Positions 45,987 to 54,021 of a DNA stretch of 64,000 bases are shown piece by piece. This stretch comes from JAJDAT01 sp964570665 (GTDB lineage Bacteria > Nitrospinota > Nitrospinia > Nitrospinales > JAJDAT01): the NCBI GenBank assembly GCA_964570665.1, contig CAZMZH010000015.1, forward strand, positions 22,137-86,136, given 5' to 3'. Each line of letters begins with the position of its first letter. Positions within the stretch are counted from its first letter, which is position 1. The notes under the pieces are model-generated. The model saw only the letters and a program-made list of their open reading frames with translations. It was not told the origin of the DNA and did not search any database. The translations under genes and the position numbers were made by a program.

Positions 45987-47109
45987 GATTTTTTTTCAAA
46001 AATTGTATAAATTCCTTAAATAGATGCGAGGAATCGTGAGGACCTGGGGACGCTTCAGGATGGTATTGAACCGAAAAAACAGGTAGTTTTTTATGTTTTA
46101 TGCCTTCGACTGTTTGGTCGTTTAAATTGATAGTCGTAACCTCTACATCTTTGTTAGTTGGAGGAGAAGCCACCGCAAAGCAATGATTTTGGGAGGTGAT
46201 TTCTACTTTTTTTGAACTTATATCCAAAACAGGCTGGTTGCCGCCGTGATGACCAAACCTCAATTTAAAGGTTTTACCGCCCAACGCCAAATTAATAATT
46301 TGATGGCCAAGGCAAATTCCAAAAATAGGAACTTTCCCAATGAGGTTTTCGACGGTTTTTATGACGTAAGGAACCCCTTCCGGATCGCCAGGGCCATTTG
46401 AAATAAATACGCCGTCGGGTTTCTCGCTTAAAACAGATTCGGCGGAAGTCGACGCGGGAACAACCTTAACGTTACAACCGAGTTGGCAAAAGCTCCTCAA
46501 AATATTTCGTTTGATTCCCAAATCGTAAGCGATGATATTTAGCGACTCGGTCGAGCTTTGAGAGTTAGGTTTAGAGTAGCCAGCGCTAAGATCCCATTCC
46601 CCTTCATCCCAAACATAAGGTTCCGAACAGGTCACTTCTTTCACTAAATCGCGTCCAACGATACTTGGAGATTTTTTAGCTAACTGGACTAACTCGGCGT
46701 CGGAAATTGATTCGGTAGACAGAACCGCTTGTTGCGCTCCCGCTTCACGAATATGACGAGTCAACGCCCTAGTGTCTATTCCTTGAATTCCCATTATATT
46801 GTATTTTTTTAGGAACTCGTCCAAAGTCACGGTCGAACGCCAATTACTGGGAATGGAACTCAACTCTTTAATGATAAAGGCGGACAGATGCGGTTTTTCA
46901 GATTCGAAGTCGTCGGGATTGATTCCGTAGTTTCCGATTAACGGATATGTCATAAGGACCATTTGTCCTCTGTAGGAAGGGTCGGTTAAGACTTCCTGAT
47001 ATCCCATCATGCTGGTGTTAAACACCACTTCGCCTTCCACTTGTCCGGAAGCTCCAAAGGACTCGCCTTCAAAAATTCTACCGTCTGCTAGCGCTAATTT
47101 TGCTTTCAT
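45973..47109 (-). CDS. carA: Carbamoyl-phosphate synthase small subunit
   Basis: 378 residues. The N-terminal domain (MMGYQEVLTDPSYRGQMV) and the class I glutamine amidotransferase domain are complete, with the nucleophile in FGICLGHQI and the catalytic His-Pro-Glu in VQYHPEASPGPHDS. It hydrolyses glutamine and channels ammonia to CarB. It is 15 bp after pyrC in the same operon. Confidence 0.97.
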   Translation of the reverse strand: MKAKLALADGRIFEGESFGASGQVEGEVVFNTSMMGYQEVLTDPSYRGQMVLMTYPLIGNYGINPDDFESEKPHLSAFIIKELSSIPSNWRSTVTLDEFLKKYNIMGIQGIDTRALTRHIREAGAQQAVLSTESISDAELVQLAKKSPSIVGRDLVKEVTCSEPYVWDEGEWDLSAGYSKPNSQSSTESLNIIAYDLGIKRNILRSFCQLGCNVKVVPASTSAESVLSEKPDGVFISNGPGDPEGVPYVIKTVENLIGKVPIFGICLGHQIINLALGGKTFKLRFGHHGGNQPVLDISSKKVEITSQNHCFAVASPPTNKDVEVTTINLNDQTVEGIKHKKLPVFSVQYHPEASPGPHDSSHLFKEFIQFLKKNHASR

Positions 47110-47124
47110 ATTTTGATCGATTGA

Positions 47125-48414
47125 TTAAGTATTTGAATAAACGATTTTGCCTTGCACTAATGTATGAATGATTTGTCCTTTTACTTCTCGACCGTCGAAA
47201 GGAGTGTTTTTACTTTTAGACTTAAAGTCGGCAGCTTTGATTGAATAAGCTTTATCAGGATCGAAAATAACAACATCCGCAACGCTTCCGGGTTTTAAAG
47301 TCCCTTTGTCCAGATCGAATAATTTTGCGGGAGTAATAGTAAGTTTTTCGACAGCTTTTTCTAGCGTGAAAACTCCCTCAGCCACGAGTTCTAACGTTAA
47401 GGGGAGGGCCGTTTCGAGTCCCACAATCCCAAAACAGGCTTTAGCGTATTCCACTTCTTTATCGGCGACATCGTGTGGCGCGTGATCGGTTGCGATAATA
47501 TCGATGGTGTCGTCGCGCAATCCTTCCTTAATAGCGTCGATGTCCCATTGCTCGCGTAAAGGAGGGCTCATTTTTGTATTGGTATCGTATCCGCGAACGC
47601 ATTCGTCGGTTAAGATGAAATGATGCGGAGCGACCTCGCACGTTACCGGCAGTCCTTTAGCTTTGGCTTGCCGAACCAACTCAACTGAATTGCCGCTGCT
47701 GATATGAGCGACATGTAGCCGTCCTTTGGTTCGCGGTAATAAAGATATGTCGCGAAACACCATAATATCTTCCGCTTCGCGCGGCATCCCGCCCAAACCA
47801 AGTTCGGTTGATACGATACTTTCATTCATGCAACCGCCTGCGGTTAGATCTTTCATTTCGCTGTGCTGAATGAGCGGAAGATCCAACATATGGCTGTATT
47901 CCAAAGCCCTACGCATTATTTCATTACTGGAGACGGGCATACCGTCGTCGGAAAAAGCGACCGCTCCCGCTTCTTTCAGGTCCGCCATTTCGGTAAGCGT
48001 TTCTCCTTTTAACCCTTTAGTGATAGCGGCAATAGGCAAAACGTTTACGATAGCTTTTGCTTTCGCGATGCTAACGATCATTTCGGTAATGGATCGAACG
48101 TCGTTCACGGGATTTGTGTTTGGCATCACCGCAACGGTGGTGAACCCGCCAGCGGCGGCTGACTCCGCTCCCGATTCTATAGTCTCTTTGTATTCAAAAC
48201 CGGGTTCACGAAAATGGACATGCATATCGATGAACCCCGGAGCGACAATGCAACCCTTTGCGTCTATGGTTTTAACGCTGTCCGATGAGCTTTCGGCAAT
48301 AGAGCCTGGCTTTTCGACGGCGGCTATTTTCCCTTTATCGATAAGGACGTCGCGCTCTTCATTGATGCCAGAAGCCGGGTCGATCACCCGTCCATTTTTA
48401 ATTAACAGTTTCAT
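47125..48414 (-). CDS. pyrC: Dihydroorotase
   Basis: 429 residues, type I/III dihydroorotase (bacterial PyrC, amidohydrolase superfamily). Metal ligands are in DMHVHFREPG, the metal-binding histidines in LIQHSEM and VAHISS, and the catalytic Asp in ATDHAPH. It cyclises carbamoyl aspartate. Its start overlaps the end of pyrB by 17 bp. Confidence 0.97.
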   Translation of the reverse strand: MKLLIKNGRVIDPASGINEERDVLIDKGKIAAVEKPGSIAESSSDSVKTIDAKGCIVAPGFIDMHVHFREPGFEYKETIESGAESAAAGGFTTVAVMPNTNPVNDVRSITEMIVSIAKAKAIVNVLPIAAITKGLKGETLTEMADLKEAGAVAFSDDGMPVSSNEIMRRALEYSHMLDLPLIQHSEMKDLTAGGCMNESIVSTELGLGGMPREAEDIMVFRDISLLPRTKGRLHVAHISSGNSVELVRQAKAKGLPVTCEVAPHHFILTDECVRGYDTNTKMSPPLREQWDIDAIKEGLRDDTIDIIATDHAPHDVADKEVEYAKACFGIVGLETALPLTLELVAEGVFTLEKAVEKLTITPAKLFDLDKGTLKPGSVADVVIFDPDKAYSIKAADFKSKSKNTPFDGREVKGQIIHTLVQGKIVYSNT

Positions 48415-49333
48415 CGCTCAATCCTAATAAGAGATACATAAGCGCCATTCTTATCGCCACGCCGTTGGTCACTTGATTCAATATGACCGAGTGATCGCCG
48501 TCGATTACGTCGGGGGAAATTTCTATTCCTCTATTGACGGGACCCGGATGCAAGATAAGAACGTCTTTCTTGGCTTTTTTTAATTTTTGTCGGTTAAGGC
48601 CAAACAAATTTGAATATTCGCGCAGTGTCGGAAAAAACGTTTTGTTTTGTCGTTCCATCTGAATACGCAACATCATGATGACATCGGCGTCTTTAATTCC
48701 TTTTTCCAAATTATGAAAAACTTTAACGCCCATTTTTTCGATGTCGACAGGAATCATAGTAGGAGGGCCCACCACAGAAACGTCTATCCCTAAAGTTCGC
48801 ATCGCGTAAATATTGGAACGAGCAACGCGACTGTGCGCAATATCGCCAACGATGGAAACTTTCAGCCCTTCTAGATCTTTTTTATGCTCGCGGATGGTCA
48901 TTAAATCCAAAAGAGCCTGGGTTGGGTGCTCATGATAACCGTCGCCAGCGTTAATCACCGGGTTTTTTAGATGACGCGCGGCCAATTCTGCCGCCCCCGC
49001 TTCGCCGTGACGGATGATCAAGATGTCGCAGTTCATCGCTTCTAAATTCTTTACCGTGTCAACTAACGTTTCGCCTTTAACCACGCTACTGGACGAGCCC
49101 GCTATGTTGATGACGTCCGCGCTCATGCGTTTGCCCGCAATTTCGAACGAGGTTCGGGTGCGCGTGCTGGGTTCGAAAAACATATTGATGACGGTTCTGC
49201 CGCGCAGAGTCGGAACTTTTTTGATATCCCTTTGGGTATATACCTTGAAGGAGTCCGCCGCGTTCAATACGGCGAGGATGTCGTCTTTCGACAACCCTTT
49301 GATTCCTAAAAGATGTTTTTGAGAATATTGCAT
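48398..49333 (-). CDS. pyrB: Aspartate carbamoyltransferase catalytic subunit
   Basis: 311 residues with the carbamoyl-phosphate site EPSTRTRTSFE, the IRHGEAGAA and HPTQALLDL motifs and HPGPVNRG near the end. No regulatory pyrI is adjacent, in keeping with operons controlled by PyrR. It lies 6 bp after pyrR. Confidence 0.97.
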   Translation of the reverse strand: MQYSQKHLLGIKGLSKDDILAVLNAADSFKVYTQRDIKKVPTLRGRTVINMFFEPSTRTRTSFEIAGKRMSADVINIAGSSSSVVKGETLVDTVKNLEAMNCDILIIRHGEAGAAELAARHLKNPVINAGDGYHEHPTQALLDLMTIREHKKDLEGLKVSIVGDIAHSRVARSNIYAMRTLGIDVSVVGPPTMIPVDIEKMGVKVFHNLEKGIKDADVIMMLRIQMERQNKTFFPTLREYSNLFGLNRQKLKKAKKDVLILHPGPVNRGIEISPDVIDGDHSVILNQVTNGVAIRMALMYLLLGLSDETVN

Positions 49334-49339
49334 AAAGTT

Positions 49340-49876
49340 TTATTGAGGGGCATCAACCAGAACAACTTGGTCTTCACCGTCTTCTTCATTGAGTCTAACT
49401 TTGATCGATTGCGATTTACTTGTCGGAATATTTTTGCCGACGTAATCGGGACGAATCGGTAATTCTCTATGTCCTCGATCAATAAGCGTGGCCAATTGCA
49501 CTCCCGCAGGTCTTCCAAAATCCATCAATTCGTCGATAGCGGCTCGGATAGTCCGGCCCGTGAACAACACGTCGTCGCACAGCACAATTTTAGTTTCTTC
49601 AACGGGAAAGGGGATCTCAGTGCTTTTAATTTCTGGGTGCGATCTTCCCGTTTGGATGTCGTCCCGATATAGAGTAATATCTAGTATTCCCAGTTGCAGA
49701 TCGACGTTTTCAATGGATTTAATTTTGGCCTGCAACCGTTTGGCAAATGGAACCCCCCGAGTTCGTATTCCTACAAGAGCCAGGTTGTCGCAACCCGAAT
49801 TTTTTTCGACAATTTCATGGGCAATTCGACTGATAGCTCGGGAAATTTGTTGTGAATTTAATACGACTGGGTTCAT
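49340..49876 (-). CDS. pyrR: Bifunctional pyr operon attenuator / uracil phosphoribosyltransferase
   Basis: 178 residues with the PRPP-binding loop VLCDDVLFTGRTIRAA and the PyrR-specific LIDRGHRELPIRPDYVGKNIP. It binds the leader mRNA when UMP is abundant and favours early termination; some members also have weak UPRTase activity. It is the first gene of its own target operon, and a matching RNA site is visible upstream. Confidence 0.96.
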   Translation of the reverse strand: MNPVVLNSQQISRAISRIAHEIVEKNSGCDNLALVGIRTRGVPFAKRLQAKIKSIENVDLQLGILDITLYRDDIQTGRSHPEIKSTEIPFPVEETKIVLCDDVLFTGRTIRAAIDELMDFGRPAGVQLATLIDRGHRELPIRPDYVGKNIPTSKSQSIKVRLNEEDGEDQVVLVDAPQ

Positions 49877-49905
49877 AGTATTTTCTGGAAGGTACCAAAA
49901 AAAGG

Positions 49906-49945
49906 CAAAAAAATACCCCCTCTTTGTTTAAACGCAGGAGGAGGT
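49906..49945 (-). terminator. Attenuator terminator of the pyr operon
   Basis: On the minus strand ACCTCCTC (49945-49938) pairs with GAGGGGGT (49922-49915), an 8-bp stem with one G-U pair, followed by ATTTTTTT (to 49906). It lies between the PyrR-binding loop and the pyrR start, as expected for PyrR-mediated attenuation. Confidence 0.8.
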
Positions 49946-49985
49946 GATAGAATTATCTTGCTTCATTTTTAGTAAGATCCTTAAC

Positions 49986-49999
49986 AATCTCGCGGGACT
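49986..49999 (-). promoter_or_regulatory. PyrR-binding loop in the pyr leader
   Basis: The minus strand reads AGTCCCGCGAGATT, which fits the PyrR recognition consensus ARUCCNGNGAGGYU except that the eleventh to twelfth position reads A where G is usual. Flanking TTAAAACA and TGTTAA can form the lower stem. It is about 40 bp upstream of the attenuator hairpin. Confidence 0.78.
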
Positions 50000-50077
50000 G
50001 TTTTAAAGAGATTCTTGTGGAAATTTCCTAATATTTAATCGTAAATATCAGCAGAAATCCCCTTCAAATTTGTAACA

Positions 50078-50105
50078 ATCTTAACAGAGTGGGCGCATGA
50101 GTCAA
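50078..50105 (-). promoter_or_regulatory. Probable sigma70 promoter of the pyr operon
   Basis: On the minus strand TTGACT (50105-50100) and TAAGAT (50083-50078) are 16 bp apart. The predicted start at about 50070 gives a leader of some 190 nt containing the PyrR loop and the attenuator. Confidence 0.55.
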
Positions 50106-50164
50106 GGTTTAAATCGCCCTAAAAACCAAAGGCAATCGAGGCTAAACCCTTTAGGAGACGGAAC

Positions 50165-50776
50165 TTGTTTAATATCAATAAAGTATACACAAAAACCGGC
50201 GACGCGGGCGAAACAGGATTAGGTCGAGGAGGCCGAATCGGTAAAGATCATTCCAGGATCGAATCCTATGGAACCATCGACGAACTGAACAGCATCATCG
50301 GATTGGTGAGGCATTTTAACTCGAAAAAAGAACAATCCGTTAAGCGCGACAAGTTTGATTTGATTTTGGCCAATATTCAACAAAGATTATTTGATGTCGG
50401 AGCCGAGTTGGCGACAAAACCCGATTTCAAAAAAGAAGACAGCCTCACCTTAAAAGAAAGCAACACATTGTGGTTGGAAAACGTCATTGACGAAATGAAC
50501 GAAGACTTGGAACCGTTAACCAGTTTTATTTTACCAGGAGGCGGCATCGTCAATTCGTTTTTGCATCAAGCCCGCACGGTTTGCAGACGAGCCGAGAGGG
50601 AAATTGTTCGGTTGAACCGCGAGGAAGAGATCGGGCCGCACGTGTTACCCTATGTGAATCGATTATCCGATGCGTTGTTTGTGTTTGGCCGCTGGGTTGG
50701 CGCGGCAATGGGAGAAGACGAAACCCTTTGGCAACCCGGTATGAACGATCCCGACGACTGGAAGTGGAACGACTAA
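50165..50776 (+). CDS. Cob(I)alamin adenosyltransferase, PduO type
   Basis: 203 residues. The ATP/cobalamin-site start VYTKTGDAGETGLGRGGRIG, YGTIDELNS, FILPGGG and CRRAEREIV with NRLSDALFV are PduO signatures. It adds the adenosyl group to cob(I)alamin, making coenzyme B12. The start is a TTG after AGGAGACGG. The last ~110 bp of the gene are present a second time at 51987-52096. It is divergent from the pyr operon. Confidence 0.92.
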   Translation: MFNINKVYTKTGDAGETGLGRGGRIGKDHSRIESYGTIDELNSIIGLVRHFNSKKEQSVKRDKFDLILANIQQRLFDVGAELATKPDFKKEDSLTLKESNTLWLENVIDEMNEDLEPLTSFILPGGGIVNSFLHQARTVCRRAEREIVRLNREEEIGPHVLPYVNRLSDALFVFGRWVGAAMGEDETLWQPGMNDPDDWKWND

Positions 50777-50781
50777 CCGGT
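50672..50781 (+). repeat. 110-bp direct repeat, left copy (3' end of the adenosyltransferase gene)
   Basis: Matches 51987-52096 over 110 bp without gaps, with about five differences. This copy is the functional gene end, including the stop codon. The 1205 bp between the two copies carry the unknown 293-residue gene. Confidence 0.85.
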
Positions 50782-50824
50782 GAAGAAAAAAAACAAGACT
50801 ACAAGAACTATCGTTAATTTCTTT

Positions 50825-51706
50825 CTAAATGGTTGCTAAGGCGCTGCCAGGATATGCACAAGCTCCACCGCAGGCGCCTTCATGAGGAAAAGCGGCGTTT
50901 GGCGGATAGGCTGCATAAGCATTATTGTATGTAAAGCTTTTGTTTCCGTACCATCTGGAGATCTGATACAACCCTTCATTGCCCGTATCTACCCTAACGG
51001 AGTTATTTAACATCTGGTTGATTGCATCCTGGTAGGCGAGTCCATGCCATTCAGCTTCCCAAGTTGCGCGGCTGCCCAAAGGGCAACTCATGTCGTTATA
51101 TAGTAAGCGCGCTAAACCTGCGATGACTTGATTGGTTCCATGCGGTTGTTCAAGCAGCGTTGGTAAAGCCCAGTAACGGATGGCTGTTACCTGGTCGCTA
51201 TTAGCGACGTGCCAGGAATAATAAAAAGTAGACAGCTCGGAACCGAGTCGAACGGAGTAATACTCTGCCTGGCCTGCGGGTATTCCCGTGTTCAATAGAT
51301 TCATATGGGTTACGTTTATACGTTGGTTGATTTCCTCATGCCCTTCGCGCTCTATAACTTCCTGGTCGGTTTCATTTGCTAATCCTCCTGCTGTGATACG
51401 CATGTCGCGCCCGCCCCCAACACATATTGGTACCGGACTGATAAGGCCAGCGCCTGTATTCTGGCGGCCAATCGGAACGTAAATACCGCATCCATTATTT
51501 CCGGTGATTACGCCATAGACTCTTCGAGTCGCTCCAGCTAAGTTGTTCCTTGCGTCAAACAAGTAATCGCCATTCCTTTGAGATGTATGGACATAATTAC
51601 TGCCCAAGGTAAAAATTCTTCTAAAGCGACTAACCCGAATTGCGACGCCGGGACATCTAGCGAGTTTTATAGCTTGGAGGTTGCAATAATTGAGTAGATT
51701 CGGCAT
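50825..51706 (-). CDS. Unknown protein with a Nudix-like motif, in a repeat-flanked segment
   Basis: 293 residues, no clear signal peptide or membrane helix. Residues about 107-130 read GGLANETDQEVIEREGHEEI, which matches the Nudix pattern E-x7-RE-xx-EE but has one residue fewer between the glycine and the glutamate, so membership is unproven. The C-terminal 40 residues are rich in Tyr, Ala, Pro and Gly, with a CGGAC group. By eye the gene is clearly more GC-rich than its surroundings, a sign of transfer. Together with the 110-bp direct repeats on both sides it looks like an inserted cassette. Function unknown; a Nudix hydrolase is one option. Confidence 0.6.
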   Translation of the reverse strand: MPNLLNYCNLQAIKLARCPGVAIRVSRFRRIFTLGSNYVHTSQRNGDYLFDARNNLAGATRRVYGVITGNNGCGIYVPIGRQNTGAGLISPVPICVGGGRDMRITAGGLANETDQEVIEREGHEEINQRINVTHMNLLNTGIPAGQAEYYSVRLGSELSTFYYSWHVANSDQVTAIRYWALPTLLEQPHGTNQVIAGLARLLYNDMSCPLGSRATWEAEWHGLAYQDAINQMLNNSVRVDTGNEGLYQISRWYGNKSFTYNNAYAAYPPNAAFPHEGACGGACAYPGSALATI

Positions 51707-51879
51707 TTATTCGTTCTTTCTCTTTAGGGCTATAAATTAAATTTTTGTTTTTGTAATAAATATTTTTATACCGTATTATAGTTTTCTGAGAAAACCTCAA
51801 AACGCATAGAGATACGCCTTATTTTTTAAAGAAACCTATACTCCTCAGGGTTTCTATGAAATATAAAAGTAATTATACT

Positions 51880-51921
51880 AAATTTATCATAATTATTGTA
51901 TGCAATAATTGTGATAAATTT
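51880..51921. repeat. Long AT-rich inverted repeat
   Basis: Two 19-base arms (51880-51898 and 51903-51921) differ at one position and are separated by TATG. The arms begin AAATTTATCA. Two smaller hairpins lie beside it (GTTTTC-TGA-GAAAAC near 51785 and AGAAACC/GGTTTCT near 51830-51855). The region is the 5' flank of the leftward unknown gene and lies within the inserted segment. Confidence 0.7.
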
Positions 51922-51986
51922 GTAGGTATTTTTTTGAGGGAAATAGACTTGGGAGGTTTAAGGGAGGGTGTTTTTATATTGAAGCG

Positions 51987-52096
51987 GCGTTATTCGTGTT
52001 TGGCCGCTGGGTTGGCGCGGCAATGGGAGAAGACGAAACCCTTTTGCAACCCGGTATGAACGATCCCGACGACTGGAAGTGGAACGATTAACTGGT
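51987..52096 (+). repeat. 110-bp direct repeat, right copy (adenosyltransferase gene fragment)
   Basis: A near-identical copy of the last ~105 bp of the adenosyltransferase gene, including the stop codon (GATTAA here, GACTAA there). It is not attached to the rest of the gene, so it is a non-coding remnant. An open frame at 51856-52059 runs through it in another frame and is not a gene. Confidence 0.85.
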
Positions 52097-52184
52097 CAAA
52101 AGTACGTAATTATTAAGGTATTAGTATAGAGGGAATTAGATAAACTAAAGTCAGCTTGATTTAAGTCAGCCCCCACCGCGTGTC

Positions 52185-52285
52185 TTCCTGAGGCGATATG
52201 TTAATATCGGCGAAGGATCTCGCCTTGTTTCAAACGTCATTCCGACCAGAGCGGAGGAATCTATGCTTCGAAGAAGCATGTTCCT
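52185..52285. repeat. Dispersed palindromic repeats
   Basis: Contains CGATAT-GTTA-ATATCG near 52197-52218, GGCGAAGGATCTCGCC, CATTCCGACCAGAGCGGAGG and the hairpin ATGCTTC-GAA-GAAGCAT (52263-52279). It is the same family as at 35245-35400 but in opposite orientation. Confidence 0.65.
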
Positions 52286-52286
52286 T

Positions 52287-52586
52287 TTACTTCGCCCGAT
52301 TACCCTTCCAGGTAAGGGTGACCTCGTCTTTTAAAACCCGTACCTGACAACCCAACCGCATGCCCTCGTCAATATCCTCAGGGTACAGATAATCCGTTTC
52401 GTTTTCGTTGGGTTTCGAGCAGTTATCCCTGCCATCCACAATGGTGAGTTCGCATACGCCGCAAGTGCCTTCAGTGCAACCAAACCCCAACGTTATATCG
52501 TCAAAACCGTCGCAGGCTTTGATCAAAGCTTCCCCATCGGGAACTTCATGAGTGATGCTATCCGGTTTAAAATGTACTTTTGCCAT
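52287..52586 (-). CDS. [2Fe-2S] ferredoxin
   Basis: 99 residues. C37-x4-C42-x2-C45 and C80 are the ligands of the plant/adrenodoxin-type [2Fe-2S] fold (GFGCTEGTCGVCEL, GMRLGCQVRV). C56 is additional. The length and the short N-terminal strand fit small ferredoxins of the 2Fe-2S family. It is a soluble electron carrier whose partner is not nearby. It is bordered on both sides by repeats. Confidence 0.9.
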   Translation of the reverse strand: MAKVHFKPDSITHEVPDGEALIKACDGFDDITLGFGCTEGTCGVCELTIVDGRDNCSKPNENETDYLYPEDIDEGMRLGCQVRVLKDEVTLTWKGNRAK

Positions 52587-52841
52587 AACCTCTACTTTAT
52601 TAAAAATTGAAATTAATTAAAAAACTATAGCCACAGAATTTCACAGAAAAACACAGAAAGTGCGAAGAGAAGGAAAAAAGCTATTAGCAACAAAAAAGCC
52701 TAGAAGTTCTTATTGAAGTTTACTTAACTCAAGCATTAGGTTGAAAACCTCATGAGTTTTTCTGTGGCTAATCCTCTTTGCTATTTTGATTTTTGCCTTT
52801 CTCTGCGTCCTCTGCGTTCTTTGCGGTTCAAAGAATTTGAC
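52587..52841. repeat. Spacer with CCACAGA/CTGCG-type dispersed repeats
   Basis: Short recurring words ACAGAATTTCACAGAAAAAC, TTTTTCTGTGGCTAATCC and CTCTGCGTCCTCTGCGTTCT occur here. Related forms occur near 59745, 62050, 63600 and 63870. The first two blocks are partly complementary. No gene is seen. Confidence 0.5.
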
Positions 52842-53944
52842 TTACAACCCCATCACCTTCAACCGCTGAACCAGATCCAACTGCTCATCCGTTAAATNNN
52901 NNNNNNNNNNNNNNNNNNNNNNNNNNNNNNNNNNNNNNNNNNNNNNNNNNNNNNNNNNNNNNNNNNNNNNNNNNNNNNNNNNNNNNNNNNNNNNNNNTAC
53001 AACCCCATCACCTTCAACCGCTGAACCAGATCCAACTGCTCATCCGTTAAATTCTGCGGAATCTTAATCGTCAGGTTGATCAATTGATCGCCCGCGCCAT
53101 TTTTACCCGGAACACCCAACCCTTTCAAGCGAAGTTTTGAGTTATTTTGCGAACCAGCCGGAACTTTTACGCTCTTATTGCCTTCCAGAGTAGGAACTTC
53201 AATCGTTCCGCCCAGAATAGCGTCGGTAAAACTGATTTCTCGGTCTAAAATGACATTTTGGCCTTCCCGTTTAAAAATGGGATGGTTTCTAACCTTAATT
53301 TTCAGCATGATATCGCCGGGTTTCCCGCCAAAAGGACTCGGGTACCCCTTGCCAGCCAGCCGTAACTTTTTCCCGTCTTCAATTCCAGGCGGAATTTTAA
53401 CCGCATTGCTTTCCAGTTTGCCGTTACGCCTTAAATTGAGGACTTTTTCGGTTCCTTTAACAGCCTCTTCAAAATCCAACAACATTTCCTGTTCGATGTT
53501 TTTGCCTTTTGATGGAGGAGGCGGACGTTGTTCCCTGGGGTGTCCCTGGGGCCTGCCGCCGCCAAACATTTCGCGAAAAGGGTCGGCAAATTGGTCGAAA
53601 CCGCCTTGAAAAGGTCCGCCAGGACCGCCCATACCCCCCATACCGCCGCCAGGTTGACCGCCGAAGTTCCTGAGCATATCTTCCATATCAAAACCACGGA
53701 AAATATCGTCCCTTGAATACCGTTCGCGAAACCCATCCGCGCCAAACTGATCGTATTTCTTTTTCTTGTCTTTATCGCTCAATACGGCGTAAGCCTCGTT
53801 CACTTCTTTGAACTTAGCTTCCGCTTTTTTGTCGTCCTTATTGCGATCGGGATGGTAATCCATCGCTTTTTTACGAAAAGCCTTTTTGATCTCAGATTCC
53901 GAAGCTTTTCGGTCAACGTCTAAAATTTTATAATAATCTGCCAT
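52842..53944 (-). CDS. cbpA: CbpA/DnaJ-type co-chaperone, split by an assembly gap
   Basis: J domain at the N-terminus (YYKILDVDRKASESEIKKAF, HPD in YHPDRN), a Gly/Phe/Met-rich linker (about 80-120) and C-terminal peptide-binding domains without a zinc finger, as in CbpA. It stimulates DnaK. The true C-terminus is DLVQRLKVMGL, with a TAA at 52844-52842. This is reached only when the 100-N gap and the duplicated 55 bp are removed, giving 315 residues. I use the ATG at 53944; the frame is open to a TTG at 53962. Confidence 0.88.
52843..53052. other. Assembly gap with duplicated 55-bp contig ends
   Basis: 100 Ns at 52898-52997. The 55 bases before it (52843-52897) are identical to the 55 after it (52998-53052). 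That is an unmerged contig overlap, not a biological repeat. Confidence 0.95.
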
Positions 53945-54021
53945 TTTTGCTAAAAACATCAAAATTAAAGGTTTATTTTGTTTCGGAACATTCCGTTAAG
54001 ATTATAATTATATAGGTTCTG

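Noticed and set aside
51856..52059. 67-codon open frame running into the right 110-bp repeat
   Set aside because: It reads the duplicated gene end in a different frame; a by-product of the duplication.
52892..53962. DnaJ-like frame extended through the Ns
   Set aside because: The residues read from the gap are undefined; the natural stop lies in the duplicated contig end at 52842.
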